Source of the DNA: Sherwoodlollariibacterium sp049275655
Lineage (GTDB): Bacteria > Omnitrophota > Gorgyraeia > Gygaellales > Profunditerraquicolaceae
NCBI GenBank assembly: GCA_049275655.1
Contig: JBASUY010000057.1
Coordinates: forward strand, 1-64,000
Direction of reading: 5' to 3'
Length of the DNA stretch: 64,000 nucleotides
In this document: piece by piece, positions 60,989 to 64,000 of the stretch
Numbering within the stretch: position 1 is the stretch's first letter
Layout: every line of letters starts with the position of its first letter
Position numbers and translations under genes: made by a program
Notes under the pieces: model-generated
The model's database searches: none
What the model was told of the DNA's origin: nothing
Seen by the model: only the letters and a program-made list of their open reading frames with translations

Positions 60989-61459
60989 ATGAAAAAAATT
61001 ATAGGGGTTATTGGTGGGCATATATGTAATAATAAAGTAGGGGATTTAGCCTATAAATTAGGCATTAAACTTGCTAAAGTGGGGGATTATCTTGTATGTG
61101 GAGGGCTTAGTGGAGTAATGAACCATGTTTGTAAAGGTTTTAAGCAAGGAGGTGGGGTTACAATAGGCATTATTCCGGGCTATAATAAATCTACTGCAAA
61201 TAAGTATGTAGATATTGTTATTCCTACAGGTATGGGGTTCGCAAGGAATGTTTTAGTGGTTAAGAGCGCGGATATTGTTGTTGCTTTCCCGGGGAGGACA
61301 GGGACTTTATCAGAGATAGCGTATTGTTTACAATTTAATATTCCGGTGATAGGGTTTAAGTATTGGAATATACCTGGAATTATCCGAGTGGATAAGATTG
61401 ATAAAGTAGTTGAAATAGTTAAGGATACCCTATCTAAAGTAGTTTTGGAGGATGAGTAA
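60989..61459 (+). CDS. TIGR00725/LOG-like Rossmann protein
   Basis: 156 residues. IGVIGGHICNNKVGDLAYKLG, YLVCGGLSGVMNHVCKGFKQGGGVTIGIIPG, and PGRTGTLSEIAYCL, matching the TIGR00725 branch of the LOG/lysine-decarboxylase-like family. Relatives include nucleotide 5'-monophosphate phosphoribohydrolases, but the canonical PGGxGTxxE is here PGRTGTLSE. Abuts carA by 1 base; a nucleotide-salvage role is inference. Confidence 0.82.
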   Translation: MKKIIGVIGGHICNNKVGDLAYKLGIKLAKVGDYLVCGGLSGVMNHVCKGFKQGGGVTIGIIPGYNKSTANKYVDIVIPTGMGFARNVLVVKSADIVVAFPGRTGTLSEIAYCLQFNIPVIGFKYWNIPGIIRVDKIDKVVEIVKDTLSKVVLEDE

Positions 61460-62535
61460 TGCAGGCTATTTTGGTTCTTGAGGACGGGAAGAGTTTTATA
61501 GGCGAATCTAGCGGGATAAAGACAGAGAGGGCCGGAGAGGTTATTGTAAATACCGGAGTTGTCGGGTATCAGGAGATGATAACTGACCCTGCAAACTTAG
61601 GGAAGATATTAGTTTTAACTTATCCTATTATAGGTAATTATGGTTGTGCGCCTAAGTTTAGCGAATCTGATAAAGTTAGAGTTGCCGGGCTTGTTGTAAA
61701 AGAGGAGTCCCGGGTATATTCAAACTGGCAGGCTAAAGAGAGCCTAAAGAGCTTTGCGCAGAAAAATGAATTATTTGTATTGCATTCTGTTGATACACGC
61801 ATGCTTGCGATACACCTAAGACAAAGAGGGCCCTTATACGGGATAATCTCTACGGAATCTTTTGATGTTAAGAGTCTTGTTGAGAATGCCCGCGCATTCC
61901 GTCAAAGCCCCCCTTTAGACGTGCTTAAAGAGGTCTCTGTCAGTAAGCCAAAAAAGTTAGATAAGTCAAAAGGCAAGAGGTTAGCAATATTAGATTTGGG
62001 GGTAACGAGGAGCATTATAAGGCAGATTGAGCGTTTAGGGTTTTCAATAACCCTCTTGCCGTATAATACTGCTACTTCAGAGGTAATAAAGTTAAGGCCC
62101 AAGGGCTTAGTTATCGCTGGAGGGCCTGAGAATATTATTGCGTTGGAGAGGGTTGCTGAAAGTATCAAACCTTTATTAGGGAGGATGCCTATTTTAGGAA
62201 TATCTTCCGGGAGTTTAGTCTTGGCATTAGGCTTGGAAGCTAAGCTTCATAGGTTGCAAATAGGGCATAGGGGGATGAATTATCCGGTGCAAAATCCCTC
62301 TTCTCCTAAAGGGGAGATTACTATCCAAAACCATACTTATGCTATAGACCCTATTTCTTTGCTTAAGGTGCGGGGGGTAAAGATTACTGGGTATAACCTA
62401 AACGACAGGACAGTGGAAAGATTTGAAAGTAAGCGGTTAAAAATAATAGCAGTACAATATATTCCTTATTCGCCGGGATGTAATGAAGTTAATACGGATA
62501 TCCTAAGGTTTAAGGGTATCTTGAAAGGAAGTTAG
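61459..62535 (+). CDS. carA: carbamoyl-phosphate synthase small subunit with dead glutaminase site
   Basis: 358 residues. N-terminal CarA domain is normal (EDGKSFIGESSGIKTERAGEVIVNTGVVGYQEM, TDPANLGKILVLTYPIIGNYG). In the class I glutaminase domain the nucleophile segment GICLGHQ is GISSGSL (Cys to Ser249, His to Ser252, Gln to Leu253) and the HPE segment QFHPEASPG is QYIPYSPG (His to Ile335, Glu to Tyr337). SNGPGDP is AGGPENI. So all catalytic triad residues are lost, while the frame and surrounding fold (IGHRGMNYPV, ITIQNHTYAID) are intact. It may still cap CarB structurally, with ammonia as nitrogen source, as in vertebrate CPS1, which also has Cys to Ser. Confidence 0.95.
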   Translation: MQAILVLEDGKSFIGESSGIKTERAGEVIVNTGVVGYQEMITDPANLGKILVLTYPIIGNYGCAPKFSESDKVRVAGLVVKEESRVYSNWQAKESLKSFAQKNELFVLHSVDTRMLAIHLRQRGPLYGIISTESFDVKSLVENARAFRQSPPLDVLKEVSVSKPKKLDKSKGKRLAILDLGVTRSIIRQIERLGFSITLLPYNTATSEVIKLRPKGLVIAGGPENIIALERVAESIKPLLGRMPILGISSGSLVLALGLEAKLHRLQIGHRGMNYPVQNPSSPKGEITIQNHTYAIDPISLLKVRGVKITGYNLNDRTVERFESKRLKIIAVQYIPYSPGCNEVNTDILRFKGILKGS

Positions 62536-62538
62536 CCT

Positions 62539-64000
62539 ATGCCTCGCAGAAGAGACATTAAAAAGATTTTAATAATTGGTTCCGGGCCTATTGTCATTGG
62601 TCAAGCTTGTGAGTTTGATTACTCAGGCTCTCAGGCGTGTAAGGCCTTAAAAGAGGAGGGTTATTTTACTATACTTATAAATTCCAACCCAGCGACAATA
62701 ATGACTGATCCGGGCATGGCGGATGTTACTTATATTGAACCTCTGTCTGTTGAGATGTTAACTAAGGTTATTGCTAAAGAACGTCCGGATGCTATTTTAC
62801 CGACATTAGGAGGGCAGACAGGGCTTAACCTTGCCTTCTTCCTTATGAAAAAAGGGGTTTTGAAGAAATACGGGGTTGAATCTATCGGGGCTTCGGTAAG
62901 TTCCATATCTTGCGCTGAGGATAGGGGAATTTTTAAAAGAGCGATGCAGGGGATAGGGGTTGGTATTCCTAAAAGTAGCATAGTTACTTCATTGGCCGAA
63001 GGGATGAGAGTGGGCCGTACCATAGGGTTTCCTCTTATATTAAGGCCTGCCTATACATTAGGGGGTAGCGGAGGGTCTATTGCTTATAATCATGAAGAGC
63101 TAAAAAGATTATTATCAAAGAGCTTAGAATCAAGCCCGGTCCATCAGGTTTTGATTGAAGAGTCTGTTTTAGGATGGAAGGAAATTGAGTTTGAGGTTTT
63201 ACGCGATTGTGCCGATAATGTAATTATCGTTACCTCTATGGAGAACTTTGATCCTATGGGAGTGCATACGGGGGATAGCATTGTTGTTGCCCCTGCCCAG
63301 ACGCTAACCGCAGAAGAATACAATAACTTTGTTAATCTTTCTAAGAGGATTATTCGCCGTATCGGGATAAACGGCGGGGGTGCGAATATACAGTTTGGCC
63401 AAAATCCTAAGGATGGCAGGATTGTAGTTATTGAGGTTAATCCGAGGCTCTCGCGTTCTTCTGCCTTAGCTTCTAAGGCGACCGGATTTCCTATTGCGCG
63501 TGTTGCAACGAAACTTGCTGTTGGTTATACGTTGCCTGAAGTGATAAACCAGGTTACAGGCAAGACCTCTTCATTTTTTGAACCTACGCTAGATTATTGC
63601 GTCTTTAAGATGTGCCGTTTTACTTTTGAAAAATTCCCCTACGCCCAGCGCCTCTTGAATACCTCAATGAAGGCTGTGGGAGAGGCGATGTCTATTGGGA
63701 GGAATTTTAAAGAGGCATTTCAAAAAGGCATTCGCTCTATGGAGATATCCCGTTTTGGCTTTGGTTCAGACGGAAAAGATAAAATTACTGACGCGGAACT
63801 AAAGAAAGCAGGGAATGGGTTAATTAAGCTTATGCGTGATAAACTTAGGATCCCTAATGATGAAAGGGTATTTTATATCCGCTACGCGCTTAAAGCCGGA
63901 ATCTCCCCTCAAGAGATAAGTTCCCTCTCTAATATTGACCGTTGGTTTATTGATAACCTGCAGGAGCTAGTTAAGATAGAAGAGGAGTTGGCGGGGTATA
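62539..64000 (+). CDS. carB: carbamoyl-phosphate synthase large subunit (partial, C-terminus off window)
   Basis: 487 visible residues from ATG 62539, 3 bases after carA. First ATP-grasp half: KKILIIGSGPIVIGQACEFDYSG, INSNPATIMTDPGMADVTYIEPL, PTLGGQTGLNL, FPLILRPAYTLGGSGGS, MENFDPMGVHTGDSIVVAPAQTL, VIEVNPRLSRSSALASKATGFPIA. The synthetase half looks fully conserved, unlike its CarA partner. Confidence 0.97.
   Translation, partial: MPRRRDIKKILIIGSGPIVIGQACEFDYSGSQACKALKEEGYFTILINSNPATIMTDPGMADVTYIEPLSVEMLTKVIAKERPDAILPTLGGQTGLNLAFFLMKKGVLKKYGVESIGASVSSISCAEDRGIFKRAMQGIGVGIPKSSIVTSLAEGMRVGRTIGFPLILRPAYTLGGSGGSIAYNHEELKRLLSKSLESSPVHQVLIEESVLGWKEIEFEVLRDCADNVIIVTSMENFDPMGVHTGDSIVVAPAQTLTAEEYNNFVNLSKRIIRRIGINGGGANIQFGQNPKDGRIVVIEVNPRLSRSSALASKATGFPIARVATKLAVGYTLPEVINQVTGKTSSFFEPTLDYCVFKMCRFTFEKFPYAQRLLNTSMKAVGEAMSIGRNFKEAFQKGIRSMEISRFGFGSDGKDKITDAELKKAGNGLIKLMRDKLRIPNDERVFYIRYALKAGISPQEISSLSNIDRWFIDNLQELVKIEEELAGY

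Noticed and set aside
1..64000. CRISPR arrays, insertion sequences, prophage
   Set aside because: No regularly spaced direct repeats, transposase or integrase genes, or phage structural genes were seen.

Overview
This looks like a chromosomal window from an uncultured, probably anaerobic bacterium of moderate to low GC. The gene set suggests a candidate phylum such as Omnitrophota or a relative: ferredoxin-linked 2-oxoacid oxidoreductase, MetV, TGS-less ThrRS, OB-less PheT and an endonuclease Q homologue. That placement is inference from style and gene content, not from a marker-gene tree.

The window is organised around a likely replication origin at about 45.59-46.03 kb. Every gene left of it is on the minus strand and every gene right of it is on the plus strand, so all genes run away from the dnaA-rpmH gap. 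That gap carries DnaA-box-like 9-mers, an inverted repeat and divergent promoters. A parS-like site lies upstream of parA, 2.1 kb left of the gap.

Left arm, from the origin outward: rpmH-yidD-yidC-jagN (no rnpA); parA-parB-ndk-yicC-gmk-rpoZ-coaC; three tRNAs (Cys, Leu, Val) with a small lipoprotein gene; thrS-infC-rpmI-rplT; a Trk/Ktr potassium-uptake cluster with an unreported 39-residue membrane mini-protein; pheS-pheT; 6S RNA and rarA; an EF-G fused to a membrane-anchored coiled coil; metV, iscU, fau, rny, ymdB, a GH39-like secreted glycosidase, xseA, xseB, dxs, a four-subunit 2-oxoacid:ferredoxin oxidoreductase, gltX and tRNA-Gln; a K+/H+ antiporter, a two-component system, a tandem receiver protein, mgtE and a PII-like protein. 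The leftmost 3 kb is accessory. It holds two small secreted proteins, a methyltransferase, and a 68-residue peptide followed by a radical SAM/SPASM enzyme, which together look like a ribosomal natural-product (RiPP) cassette.

Right arm: dnaA-dnaN-dciA-gyrB-(membrane protein)-gyrA, tRNA-Glu, a glmS whose glutaminase domain has decayed to frameshifted remnants while the sugar-isomerase part is intact, rsmI, and a pyrimidine operon with a PyrR attenuator (pyrR-pyrB-pyrC-endoQ-tRNA-Arg-LOG-like-carA-carB, the last cut by the window end).

The most unusual theme is loss of glutamine-dependent ammonia transfer. CarA has lost its catalytic Cys, His and Glu, and GlmS has lost its whole glutaminase domain. 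This suggests the cell feeds free ammonia into carbamoyl phosphate and glucosamine-6-phosphate synthesis. Other highlights are the RiPP cassette, the membrane-tethered EF-G fusion, and a bacterial endonuclease Q with a C-terminal sliding-clamp motif.
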